Shown: positions 1-6,763 of the stretch, in pieces
Layout: every line of letters begins with the position of its first letter
How positions within the stretch are numbered: the stretch's first letter is position 1
Assembly: GCA_027297085.1 (NCBI GenBank)
Contig: JAPUIL010000072.1
Coordinates: 1 to 9,007, forward strand
Length of the DNA stretch: 9,007 nucleotides
Reading direction: 5' to 3'
Source of the DNA: Verrucomicrobiota bacterium
GTDB taxonomy: Bacteria; Verrucomicrobiota; Verrucomicrobiia; Opitutales; UBA2995
Program-made: the position numbers and the translations under genes
The notes under the pieces: generated by a model
Told to the model about the DNA's origin: nothing
The model's input: the letters and a program-made list of their open reading frames with translations, nothing else
The model's database searches: none

Positions 1-549
1 GGCAGTCTCATGACAAACGAGGAGGAGACCTATGTTATCGACCCGGAGTTCGCTTTTTATGGACCTATGGGATTCGATATCGGAGCGTTTATCGGTAATC
101 TGCTCATGTCGTACTTCTCCCACGAATACCGGCAACCGCTCCTGGGTAATGAGCCTCTGGAATACCGTACCTGGATTCTCGATACCATCGCCTCCACATG
201 GAACCAATTCGAATGCAAATTCGACGCCCTTTGGAAAACTCATCAACACGAAAAAGACCCGTTGTATTTTGACTACCCGGCCGGGAAGGAGCACGCCGAT
301 AATCAACGGCGAAAATTTATTCAACACATCTTTAGTGATACGCTAGGATTCGCGGCCTGTAAAATGATGCGACGCATCTTCGGTCTGGCTAAAGTAGCCG
401 ATATCGCCGGCATCGAGGACCTCAAGGAGCGTGCCCGGATCGAACGTATGACTCTTCAACTCGGTAAACTGCTCGTCACCAAACGAGACCAATTCAGCAC
501 CATCGAGGAGGTCGTGGACCGGGCAAAGGCAATTTCACCACTAGAATAA
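1..549 (+). CDS. mtnK: S-methyl-5-thioribose kinase, C-terminal part (5' end outside window)
   Basis: The frame is open from base 1 and ends at TAA 547-549, giving the last 182 residues of a family that is usually about 400 residues long. The enzyme phosphorylates 5-methylthioribose with ATP in the cytoplasm to give methylthioribose-1-phosphate, after a nucleosidase has released the sugar from methylthioadenosine. The visible part starts with Gly-Ser, which fits the end of the family's HGDLHTGS catalytic loop. Next comes VIDPEFAFYGPMGFDIGAF, the conserved metal/ATP-binding D-x-E segment (Asp-Pro-Glu) of this aminoglycoside-kinase-like fold. The rest is the helical C-terminal lobe. The ATG at base 10 lies inside this conserved core, so it is not the start. 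mtnA follows after 11 bases, which suggests one transcript. Some relatives also accept 5-deoxyribose, and sequence alone does not separate the two substrates. Confidence 0.93.
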   Translation, partial: GSLMTNEEETYVIDPEFAFYGPMGFDIGAFIGNLLMSYFSHEYRQPLLGNEPLEYRTWILDTIASTWNQFECKFDALWKTHQHEKDPLYFDYPAGKEHADNQRRKFIQHIFSDTLGFAACKMMRRIFGLAKVADIAGIEDLKERARIERMTLQLGKLLVTKRDQFSTIEEVVDRAKAISPLE

Positions 550-560
550 CCCACAAACTC

Positions 561-1643
561 ATGGCAGATATTCCCATTCCCAAGAACCGGCTCAATCTTC
601 CGGAAACCATCTGGTGGGACGAAGGCGAACTCTTTCTTCTAGATCAAACCCAGCTCCCCCTGGCCGTAGTAGGTGAGCGGCAGGATACCATCGAGCAGGT
701 CAGTGACTCCATAAAAGCTCTGAAAGTCCGTGGAGCACCCGCCATCGGTGTGGCCGGAGCTTACGGATTGCTGGTCGGAATAAAGAATGATCGCCAATTG
801 CCGGTGGGCGATTTTATGGCCCGAGTAGAATCACAAGCTGCGTGGTTAGGTGAAGCGAGACCCACCGCAGTCAATCTGAAATGGGGACTCAAACGTATGG
901 TGGAATTTGCCAAAGCTCAAACCGCCGCCAGCAGCCGGGAGCTGTACGACCTACTGGTGGAAGAAGCCATACGAATTCATGACGAGGACCGTGAACTTTG
1001 CCGCATGGTGGGAGTCCACGGTGCCGAACTGATCAAACCGGGGAATGGGGTACTCACCCATTGTAACGCCGGTTCCCTTGCCACTTCGGAATTTGGGACC
1101 GCGACCTCGCCCATGTATGTGGCCCATCAGAACAAAGTGCCCTTCAAGGTTTATGCCGATGAAACACGACCGCTTTTGCAAGGGGCACGCCTCACCAGTT
1201 GGGAACTCCAGCAAGCCGGAATCGATGTGACCCTCATTACGGATAACATGGCGGCCCATCTCATGTCCCAAGGATTGATCGATATCGTGATAACAGGCAC
1301 AGACCGAACTGCTGCTAATGGAGATGTGGCCAATAAAATTGGAACTATGGGGGTAGCCATCCTGGCCAAACATTTTGGCATTCCTTTTTACGTGGCACTT
1401 CCCTACTCGACCATTGATTTCGATATGCCTGACGGAAAGGGCATCCCGATCGAGGAACGCGATCCCGAAGAAGTAACACATTTTGGGATGCGTAGAACCG
1501 CACCAGAAAATATACAGGTTCTCAGTCCGGCCTTTGATGTAACGCCCAATGAGCTGGTGGCCGGGCTCATAACCGAGCGCGGAATCATCCGTCCTCCTTT
1601 CAAGGAAAATCTCCTTAGAGAATACGCAACGAAAGGCGCATAG
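561..1643 (+). CDS. mtnA: S-methyl-5-thioribose-1-phosphate isomerase
   Basis: This 360-residue protein is full length for MtnA, which converts methylthioribose-1-phosphate (an aldose) into methylthioribulose-1-phosphate (a ketose). It belongs to the eIF2B-alpha/beta/delta-like isomerase family. The hallmarks are RGAPAIG at residues 58-64, the catalytic-cysteine segment THCNAGSLAT with Cys168, the DETRPLLQGARLTSWEL segment at 200-216, and GTDRTAANGDVANKIGT at 246-262 with the catalytic Asp248. Cys168 and Asp248 correspond to the Cys/Asp pair described for Bacillus MtnA. The ATG at 561 is preferred because the N-terminus then has normal family length and follows the mtnK stop by 11 bases. No Shine-Dalgarno motif precedes it. 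Several long reading frames overlap on the other strand, but only this one has family signatures. The same enzyme can isomerise 5-deoxyribose-1-phosphate in by-product salvage pathways. Confidence 0.97.
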   Translation: MADIPIPKNRLNLPETIWWDEGELFLLDQTQLPLAVVGERQDTIEQVSDSIKALKVRGAPAIGVAGAYGLLVGIKNDRQLPVGDFMARVESQAAWLGEARPTAVNLKWGLKRMVEFAKAQTAASSRELYDLLVEEAIRIHDEDRELCRMVGVHGAELIKPGNGVLTHCNAGSLATSEFGTATSPMYVAHQNKVPFKVYADETRPLLQGARLTSWELQQAGIDVTLITDNMAAHLMSQGLIDIVITGTDRTAANGDVANKIGTMGVAILAKHFGIPFYVALPYSTIDFDMPDGKGIPIEERDPEEVTHFGMRRTAPENIQVLSPAFDVTPNELVAGLITERGIIRPPFKENLLREYATKGA

Positions 1644-1693
1644 GGTGATTAACATATTCGTTGTCCCTTTAAGGTAGGGCTAGTTCGCCGTGC

Positions 1694-1731
1694 CGAAGCC
1701 TCGCGCGTAGGCAGACTCGCTAACGATTTTT
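1694..1731. repeat. Degenerate intergenic repeat, copy A
   Basis: The segment runs from CGAAGCCT through GTAGGCAGACTCGC to GATTTTT, between mtnA and the aldolase gene. It can be aligned, with short gaps, to 6203-6241. The two share CGAA, GCCT, CG, GTAGG, CAG, CT and the closing GATTTTT in the same order. In copy A, GCCT (1698-1701) and AGGC (1709-1712) can pair into a short hairpin with a CG-rich loop. This may be a dispersed non-coding repeat of the genome, or a remnant of a mobile element without coding capacity. Two degenerate copies in one window are suggestive but not proof. Confidence 0.4.
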
Positions 1732-1813
1732 CCCATCGAGCAGGCCGTCATCGTTGACACATAAAGCCGGTCCCGTTTGGCTCGAACACTTCGATTAAAA
1801 AGAACTCCTTGAT

Positions 1814-3787
1814 ATGAATAGTTTATGGAACGATAAGGAAGCAGAGGCTTTCAAAGATGATCCCAAGGGCTTGCGAGCGTATACGTCCCGATTGCTGGGG
1901 CAAGACCCGAATCTCGTGCTGCACGGAGGCGGTAACACCTCGGTCAAACTGGAGGAGAAAGACTTTTTTGGTGAAAATGAAACGGTGCTTTTTTGCAAAG
2001 GAAGTGGTCGGGACCTGGGCACCATCGAGGTTGCGGGATTTGCTCCCCTTCGATTAAACGCACTTCTGAAACTTGCTGAACTGGAAACGCTTTCCGATAC
2101 TGATATGGTTGACCAACAACGGGTAGCCATGCTTGACCCCAATGCGCCCAACGCATCGGTGGAAGCAATACTGCATGCTATTATTCCACATCGGTATGTG
2201 GATCACACGCATGCGGACGCTATTATTGCACTTACAAATACGGAGAACGCAGAAGACAAGGTTCGGGAAGTTTTCGGTGATCGAATTCTCATCGTTCCTT
2301 ACCTTATGGCGGGATTCGTCCTGGCGCGGAAAGTGTATGAAATAACCAAGGACATCAATTGGGACGACTACGATGGCATGGTGCTCATGAAACACGGACT
2401 CTTCACGTTCGATGACGACGCGCGCAGTTCCTACGAAAACACCATCGACCTGGTAAGCAAAGCGGAAGCGTATCTCGAAGCTAAGAACGCCACACAACTG
2501 GCGAAGCCGAAAGGCACTCACGAACCCGATCTATTGACGCTGGCTAAGGTCCGCAAATCAGTTTCAGAAGCTCGAGGTGTTTCGGTGTTGGCCAAATGGG
2601 ATTCACGCCCTTCACTGGTTGGTTACTCTGAGCTGGAGGACATTGCCGATATCGGTACCCGTGGGCCCGTTACACCGGATCATTCGATTCTCACCAAACG
2701 CATTCCCCTCATTCTCGACCGGCCCATCGAAGAAGCGATCGAGACCTTTGGGAAAAACTACCAGGCCTATTTCGACGAAAATCAGGCAAGCGGAATGACC
2801 CGTCTGGACTTGGCTCCTCGATGGATCATCTGGCCCGGGCAAGGCACCATATCTCTGGGTGCCACCTACAGTGAGGCAGGCAAAATTTCCGATATCGCGG
2901 AGCACACCGCCAAGGTTGTGCAACATAGTGAGTCTTTGGGGGGCTGGAAAGCACTCAGCCCGAAAAATGTATTCGATGTTGAATACTGGGAGTTGGAGCA
3001 GGCCAAGTTGAAGAAGAATAAAGCTACCCTCCCTCTCCAGGGCAAAGTAGCCCTGGTATCAGGTGCCGCCAGTGGAATTGGGAAAGCTTGTGCTGAGCAA
3101 TTGCATGCAGCAGGGGCCGCCGTAGTCGCCACTGATTTAAATCCTGCCATCACGAATATCTTTAATTCACCGACATTAATTGGGAAAGTTTGTGATGTCA
3201 CCGACAAGGTTGCCTTACAGGAATCCGTCCATACGGCCGTTTCGACCTTTGGGGGTCTCGACATCATCGTCAGCAACGCGGGCATATTTCCCCAAGGGCA
3301 ATACATCGACCAGATGGATGACAAGCCTTGGGATAGCAGCCTGGCATTAAACCTCACTCAGCATAAGAACCTGCTGAGGTACGGTATCCCATTTCTGAGG
3401 CACGGAATCGATCCAACCATCATCTTTATTGGTACTAAAAATATTCCTGCGCCCGGTCCCGGTGCATCTGCTTACTCAGTGGCCAAAGCCGGACTCAACC
3501 AACTCATGCGAGTAGCCGCTCTTGAATTGGGAGCCGAAGGGATTCGCGTAAACATTGTCCACCCTGACAGCGTGTTTGATACGGCCATCTGGGCTGGAGG
3601 CGTATTGGAAGCTCGTGCGGAAAAGTACGGCCTGACCGTGGAAGAATACATGTCGCGCAACGTCATGAAAACACCGGTAGCCTCGCTGGAAGTAGCCAAC
3701 ATGGTCGCCTCGATGGCGGGCACCACATTTCTTAAAACCACAGGCGCTCAAATCACCGTGGATGGTGGTAATGATCGCGTAATTTAA
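1814..3787 (+). CDS. Bifunctional class II aldolase / short-chain dehydrogenase
   Basis: This 657-residue cytoplasmic fusion has two parts. Residues 1 to about 390 are a class II (zinc) aldolase of the rhamnulose/fuculose-1-phosphate type. It shows GGGNTSVK at 38-45, a probable catalytic Glu117, and zinc-ligand histidines His131 and His133 (HTHAD) and His194 (MKHGLF). Residues about 405-657 are a short-chain dehydrogenase with GAASGIG at 417-423, Asp441 at the end of the second strand (favouring NAD), NAG at 488-490, Asn513, and Tyr554/Lys558 (YSVAK). The usual catalytic Ser, 13 residues before the Tyr, is Thr541. Named relatives are rhamnulose-1-phosphate aldolase/lactaldehyde dehydrogenases. 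Here the neighbours are mtnK and mtnA, so methylthioribulose-1-phosphate or 5-deoxyribulose-1-phosphate is a likelier substrate, cleaved to DHAP plus an aldehyde that the second domain converts. The ATG at 1814 has no clear ribosome site. The 170-base gap leaves co-transcription with mtnA open. Confidence 0.9.
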   Translation: MNSLWNDKEAEAFKDDPKGLRAYTSRLLGQDPNLVLHGGGNTSVKLEEKDFFGENETVLFCKGSGRDLGTIEVAGFAPLRLNALLKLAELETLSDTDMVDQQRVAMLDPNAPNASVEAILHAIIPHRYVDHTHADAIIALTNTENAEDKVREVFGDRILIVPYLMAGFVLARKVYEITKDINWDDYDGMVLMKHGLFTFDDDARSSYENTIDLVSKAEAYLEAKNATQLAKPKGTHEPDLLTLAKVRKSVSEARGVSVLAKWDSRPSLVGYSELEDIADIGTRGPVTPDHSILTKRIPLILDRPIEEAIETFGKNYQAYFDENQASGMTRLDLAPRWIIWPGQGTISLGATYSEAGKISDIAEHTAKVVQHSESLGGWKALSPKNVFDVEYWELEQAKLKKNKATLPLQGKVALVSGAASGIGKACAEQLHAAGAAVVATDLNPAITNIFNSPTLIGKVCDVTDKVALQESVHTAVSTFGGLDIIVSNAGIFPQGQYIDQMDDKPWDSSLALNLTQHKNLLRYGIPFLRHGIDPTIIFIGTKNIPAPGPGASAYSVAKAGLNQLMRVAALELGAEGIRVNIVHPDSVFDTAIWAGGVLEARAEKYGLTVEEYMSRNVMKTPVASLEVANMVASMAGTTFLKTTGAQITVDGGNDRVI

Positions 3788-3792
3788 TGGAC

Positions 3793-3825
3793 AGTTAAAA
3801 TTACTTCATTGGTAATTTATTAACT
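3793..3825. terminator. AT-rich hairpin between convergent genes, probable bidirectional terminator
   Basis: AGTTAAAATTAC (3793-3804) can pair with GTAATT (3812-3817) and TTAACT (3820-3825) around a 7-base loop. This gives 12 base pairs interrupted by one 2-base bulge (TA, 3818-3819). It fills the 36-base gap between the aldolase stop (3785-3787) and the stop of the minus-strand gene (3824-3826), and overlaps the latter by two bases. Position and symmetry fit a terminator that serves both strands. The stem has few GC pairs and is not followed by a long T-tract, so its strength is uncertain. Confidence 0.45.
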
Positions 3826-5497
3826 AAATGTTTTCGTTGCCAGACTGCCTCAGTGGTTGTGCCCGACGCTGCTGTCGTTGCCCCCGGCCTCCTCTGAAAC
3901 GCTCTGCTAATGCATCGATCTCCATTTGATCGATAACACCATCGCCATTTTCGTCCATTCTTCCAAATCGTTGCTGCATGCCTTCGGGCAATTCCTCCAT
4001 CGTAATTTTGCCGTCGCCATTTTCATCAAAATTCATCAGATCCGCTAGGCTGCCTCTTTGACCTCTGCCGCCTTGTCCAGGACCACCGGGTCGTTGTCCT
4101 CCCTGACCAGCCAGTGACGCCATAAAGCCATCGATTTCTTCTTCACTGAGATAACCATCGCTATCCAAATCTATCTGGGCGAACCGGCGTTGCATTTGTT
4201 GAGGAGCTTCAGATTCGGAGATTCGACCATCTCCATCGGAATCTGATTGCATAATACGTGACTTCATCTGGCCTGAACCTTGAGGTTGACGACCGCTAGA
4301 ACCTCCGCCACGACCTCCTCGGCCTCTGTTTTGTCCGCCGCTGCCGCCTCGGAAAGATCGTCCCATGGTTCCGCCACCGTCGATATCGGCAGAGAGCGCG
4401 ATTTCGTACTTTTGAGTCACCGGCACACACCAGCCTTCTTCATCGCTACAAGCGAAATAATGAAATACCAGTCCTAAGATATCTCCTGGTTGGGCTCCGG
4501 ATAACTCAACTACAAATTCACGTGGTGCAGCGTCTGAATCGACATCAACCTCAGGAGCCGTTGCCATCTTGGGAGTGGCGTAGACACCTTCGGGCAAGGT
4601 GATTTCGTATTTTAAGGGGGCAGCCAGATTGTTCCAATGCACGTTGTGAATGGGATCGAGATGGAAACCGAGATACATTTCACCGCGGCCTCGTTGCAGA
4701 ACAGAAGGATCAACTTCGATCCTGGGCTTTACGTAAAGCGGATGCTTACCTTCCTCAGTGACCTTAAAGGTAACAGGTATCAGATTCGAATCGAAAGTTG
4801 GCCGGTTCATTGGGGCATTTCCGACGTCCTTCATAGACATGGCTGACTGCTTCTTCTGTATATTCAGATCTGCTACTCGAGTATGACTGGCTGTGTCGCC
4901 AACGTGCTCAATGAGCGCCTCCCGAAGAACCTCACCATCGCTCCAGCCCAAAGTGTGAATAATTTTCCCCTTGGGACTAAAAATTATCTGTGTGTTGGGA
5001 CCCAATCCGAGGGTGTGACGGGCTGCATTATCCATACCATCGCATAGCCAATTCAGGGAAGTGTCCAAAACACGTTTGGCTTCGACTATATGAGCAAGCC
5101 GCTCTTTCAGAGTCACAGGTTGAATGTAGCCATTGTACTCGGGGTGAGCCAGAGTCTTGTAGAGGTAAAAGAACTGAACATTTTCCAGCTCTTTGTAATC
5201 TTGGTAAACGGCCTCAACACCGGGGTAAGTGCGATGAAATATGGGACAGGTCAAACAGCCCGAGACCAGAACGGTGTATTTGCCATCCAACACCTCAAGA
5301 AGTGAAATTTCATTACCAGCTTCGGTGTAAACAACCAAATCTTCCGGTATCGTTTCTCCTAGTTTAACTTTTGCCTGATCCAGAAGTGGTCCGGTCAAGG
5401 AGCGCGAAGCCGCAGATGGTTGTCCAAAACTGAAAATCGACTGCATACAAACAGCGAAAACGATAAAAAGAGACCGAAAAGAAATAAATTGTCGCAT
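3824..5497 (-). CDS. Exported deiodinase-like redoxin with DsbD-N-like domain and four EF-hands
   Basis: The protein has 557 residues. Residues 1-25 look like a signal peptide (hydrophobic core, cleavage near SFG|Q), so it should act outside the cytoplasm. Residues about 40-200 form a thioredoxin fold of the iodothyronine-deiodinase type. CLTCPIF (81-87) places Cys84 where deiodinases have selenocysteine, and AHPEYNGY, CDGMDNAA and a 'GKIIHTLGW' strand follow in the expected order. Residues about 235-370 resemble the N-terminal domain of DsbD, ending in a Cys350/Cys357 pair within YFACSDEEGWC. Four canonical EF-hand loops follow at 419-430, 443-454, 491-502 and 515-526, within Gly/Arg/Gln-rich linkers. 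A thiol-redox role with calcium binding is likely. Iodothyronine deiodination is not implied, and the substrate is unknown. The gene is convergent with the aldolase and divergent from the membrane protein at 5827. No Shine-Dalgarno motif is evident. Confidence 0.85.
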   Translation of the reverse strand: MRQFISFRSLFIVFAVCMQSIFSFGQPSAASRSLTGPLLDQAKVKLGETIPEDLVVYTEAGNEISLLEVLDGKYTVLVSGCLTCPIFHRTYPGVEAVYQDYKELENVQFFYLYKTLAHPEYNGYIQPVTLKERLAHIVEAKRVLDTSLNWLCDGMDNAARHTLGLGPNTQIIFSPKGKIIHTLGWSDGEVLREALIEHVGDTASHTRVADLNIQKKQSAMSMKDVGNAPMNRPTFDSNLIPVTFKVTEEGKHPLYVKPRIEVDPSVLQRGRGEMYLGFHLDPIHNVHWNNLAAPLKYEITLPEGVYATPKMATAPEVDVDSDAAPREFVVELSGAQPGDILGLVFHYFACSDEEGWCVPVTQKYEIALSADIDGGGTMGRSFRGGSGGQNRGRGGRGGGSSGRQPQGSGQMKSRIMQSDSDGDGRISESEAPQQMQRRFAQIDLDSDGYLSEEEIDGFMASLAGQGGQRPGGPGQGGRGQRGSLADLMNFDENGDGKITMEELPEGMQQRFGRMDENGDGVIDQMEIDALAERFRGGRGQRQQRRAQPLRQSGNENI

Positions 5498-5826
5498 AAT
5501 GTTTACTCAAATGGGTTCGCCTTCACAAACGGTGTAACTTTAAGTTGGGTTACATCCGATTTCAGATGAGGCGAATGGAAAACTCTGTTTGCCGTCAAAC
5601 GACCAGAAATTGACCGAGTGATCTACTCAAAAAGTCGCTAAACACAGCCTGTAATCATTGAAGACCGAGGATGCCTTATGGTAAAAACCCATTAAAATTA
5701 ATTCTTGAAAAAATTTCCTTAGAATTCTGTAACCTCAACGCTATGAATTGGTTCTTGTGTTCACGCCAGAACACTCATACACCACTCATATCCTACCAAA
5801 TCATACGCTTCCCTAATATCTGCACT
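5498..5826. other. Divergent intergenic region
   Basis: These 329 bases lie between the start of the minus-strand redoxin gene and the chosen start of the membrane-protein gene, so they should hold both promoters. The left part contains the nested inverted repeat at 5516-5575. Between about 5685 and 5740 the sequence is AT-rich. A TTGACC occurs at 5610-5615, but I find no good -10 box at the right distance on either strand, so no promoter is called. An in-frame ATG at 5671 would extend the right-hand gene by 52 codons, but that stretch does not look like protein (see the gene at 5827). Confidence 0.6.
5516..5575 (-). promoter_or_regulatory. Nested two-level inverted repeat upstream of the redoxin gene
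   Basis: Outer arms TTCGCCT (5516-5522) and AGGCGAA (5569-5575) match perfectly. They enclose inner arms TGTAAC (5533-5538) and GTTACA (5549-5554), also perfect, with a 10-base spacer. The inner stem can be extended by one G-T and one G-C pair at 5531-5532/5555-5556. On the minus strand the element lies 19 to 78 bases before the ATG at 5497. It could be a folded 5' leader in the mRNA or a dyad operator for a dimeric regulator. It matches no riboswitch class I know. Confidence 0.45.
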
Positions 5827-6186
5827 ATGCGTAAAAGGAGTAGAAAACGGAAACTCAAAAGGCTAGATAGTAAATATAAGTCCTTAATCAATCGCACCCT
5901 GATCGCATTCTTGATTCTGGGATTCATATTATATATAGGAGGACTCTCTTTCAGCCCGATAACCAGACCCGGTTCCTTTTCATCCAACAGTCCGTTGTTA
6001 AACGTCGCTTTTATCTGGACTGGAATTGTCTGTGTATTCCTTGGAGGGAAATTCGCAGTTGGAACGCTTCGCGCACAGGCCGAAAAAAAATTGCCGTCCT
6101 TCCTCTGGCAACTGTCCTGGTTTTTGGTCTTTATGTTTTTGGGTGTCTGGGTGGTATATTTCGGGATCCAAGGGTATTTGCTCTAA
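5827..6186 (+). CDS. Small basic membrane protein, three predicted helices, unknown function
   Basis: I do not recognise this 119-residue protein. Eleven of the first 19 residues (MRKRSRKRKLKRLD…) are Lys or Arg. Three hydrophobic segments follow at about 21-40, 57-76 and 93-114, separated by short polar loops. By the positive-inside rule the N-terminus should be cytoplasmic. The loop between the second and third helices contains RAQAEKK, also fitting a cytoplasmic face. The same frame is open further upstream to an ATG at 5671. I place the start at 5827 because the 52 extra residues are rich in Cys, His and Asn, show no protein-like pattern, and would put non-membrane sequence before the basic cluster. 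No ribosome site is visible at either start, so the start is uncertain. It may share a transcript with the gene at 6266, 79 bases downstream. Confidence 0.65.
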   Translation: MRKRSRKRKLKRLDSKYKSLINRTLIAFLILGFILYIGGLSFSPITRPGSFSSNSPLLNVAFIWTGIVCVFLGGKFAVGTLRAQAEKKLPSFLWQLSWFLVFMFLGVWVVYFGIQGYLL

Positions 6187-6202
6187 TAATACCCTAACGC
6201 TT

Positions 6203-6241
6203 CGAACGCCTTCGGTAGGACAGGCTTTATCTGGGATTTTT
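6203..6241. repeat. Degenerate intergenic repeat, copy B
   Basis: The segment runs from CGAACGCCTTCGGTAGG to GATTTTT in the 79-base gap between the two small genes. It aligns with gaps to 1694-1731 on the same strand. Both copies have a CCT…AGG mini-stem around the variable CG-rich loop (CCT 6209-6211, AGG 6217-6219 here) and end in the same GATTTTT. Both occur shortly after a stop codon, so the element might serve as a transcript end or processing site, or it may simply tolerate intergenic positions. Confidence 0.4.
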
Positions 6242-6265
6242 GAAACAATAGGGAATACTCACTCC

Positions 6266-6661
6266 ATGATCCGCGAAGATTATCTACTGCGATTGATTCA
6301 ACAGCTGGGGGAATTTTTCAGACGCACTTTAGGTAGTGTTTCAGCCAATTCTTCTGAAGAACTCGATCAGCACCTGGAGCAACTGGCCGGAGAAATCCTC
6401 GGGCTCCCATACACATTGATCATGGCACTGCCACCGGAAGAACTCATCAGTCTCTTTGAGATGTCAGACCGCATGGTAATTGAAAAGTGCTTTGTCACAG
6501 CTGAAATCCATCGCCTGAGGGCACAAGTTGAGAAGGACACGGAATTACAAAAACTATTTCGTGAACGTGCAGTCTTCTTCTTTGAAACCGTCACTCCCGA
6601 TTTGCATGGAGAATTAGGTGAACAAGCCAGAGAGCACCTAAACGAGCTAGCCTCGGAATAA
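6266..6661 (+). CDS. Small helical cytoplasmic protein, DUF6483-like
   Basis: The protein has 131 residues, is acidic and is probably all-helical, with no signal peptide or membrane segment. It opens with MIREDYLLRLIQQLGEFFRR, which resembles the start of the DUF6483 family as I remember it (short proteins beginning 'M…DY…R.I.QL'). A leucine-rich middle follows (about 33-65, LGLPYTLIMALPPEELISLF), then a charged C-terminal helix pair. The resemblance is from memory and is weak evidence. No catalytic motif is visible. The frame is open upstream to 6026, but that part overlaps the membrane-protein gene and the repeat. The ATG at 6266 gives a natural family-like start and has a weak purine stretch (AGGGAA) about a dozen bases upstream. 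Function is unknown; a structural or adaptor role is only a guess. Confidence 0.7.
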   Translation: MIREDYLLRLIQQLGEFFRRTLGSVSANSSEELDQHLEQLAGEILGLPYTLIMALPPEELISLFEMSDRMVIEKCFVTAEIHRLRAQVEKDTELQKLFRERAVFFFETVTPDLHGELGEQAREHLNELASE

Positions 6662-6763
6662 ACAGTTTATCGATCTCTGCCCACTTCCCTCCTTAAACAG
6701 GCTGGATTTATTGTTTTAGGTTTGAGAGCAGTAAAGAATAGGGAAAAACGCAGAAAAGAAGGT

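Noticed and set aside
951..1655. A 234-codon antisense reading frame across mtnA
   Set aside because: It lies wholly opposite a gene with clear family motifs. Its translation is rich in Cys, His and Gly with no domain pattern, and it is a shadow of codon bias.
1754..1782. TTGACA at 1754-1759 as a -35 box for the aldolase gene
   Set aside because: The hexamer is perfect, but 17 bases downstream there is only TTGGCT, which is not a -10 box. A promoter may exist here but the sequence does not show it.
2054..2521. Antisense reading frame of 155 codons inside the aldolase domain
   Set aside because: It is opposite the conserved aldolase core (zinc histidines), has no protein-like features and no plausible start context.
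5671..5826. 52-codon N-terminal extension of the membrane protein
   Set aside because: The composition is not protein-like, it has no membrane or signal features, and the basic N-terminus at 5827 makes a better start.
6026..6265. 80-codon upstream extension of the small helical protein
   Set aside because: It overlaps the membrane-protein gene in another frame and runs through the repeat-like element. The Met at 6266 begins the recognisable part.
6658..6670. ATAAAC-A-GTTTAT dyad at the stop of the small helical gene, as a terminator
   Set aside because: The stem is at most 5 bp with a 3-base loop and almost all A-T, with no T-tract after it. It is too weak to call.
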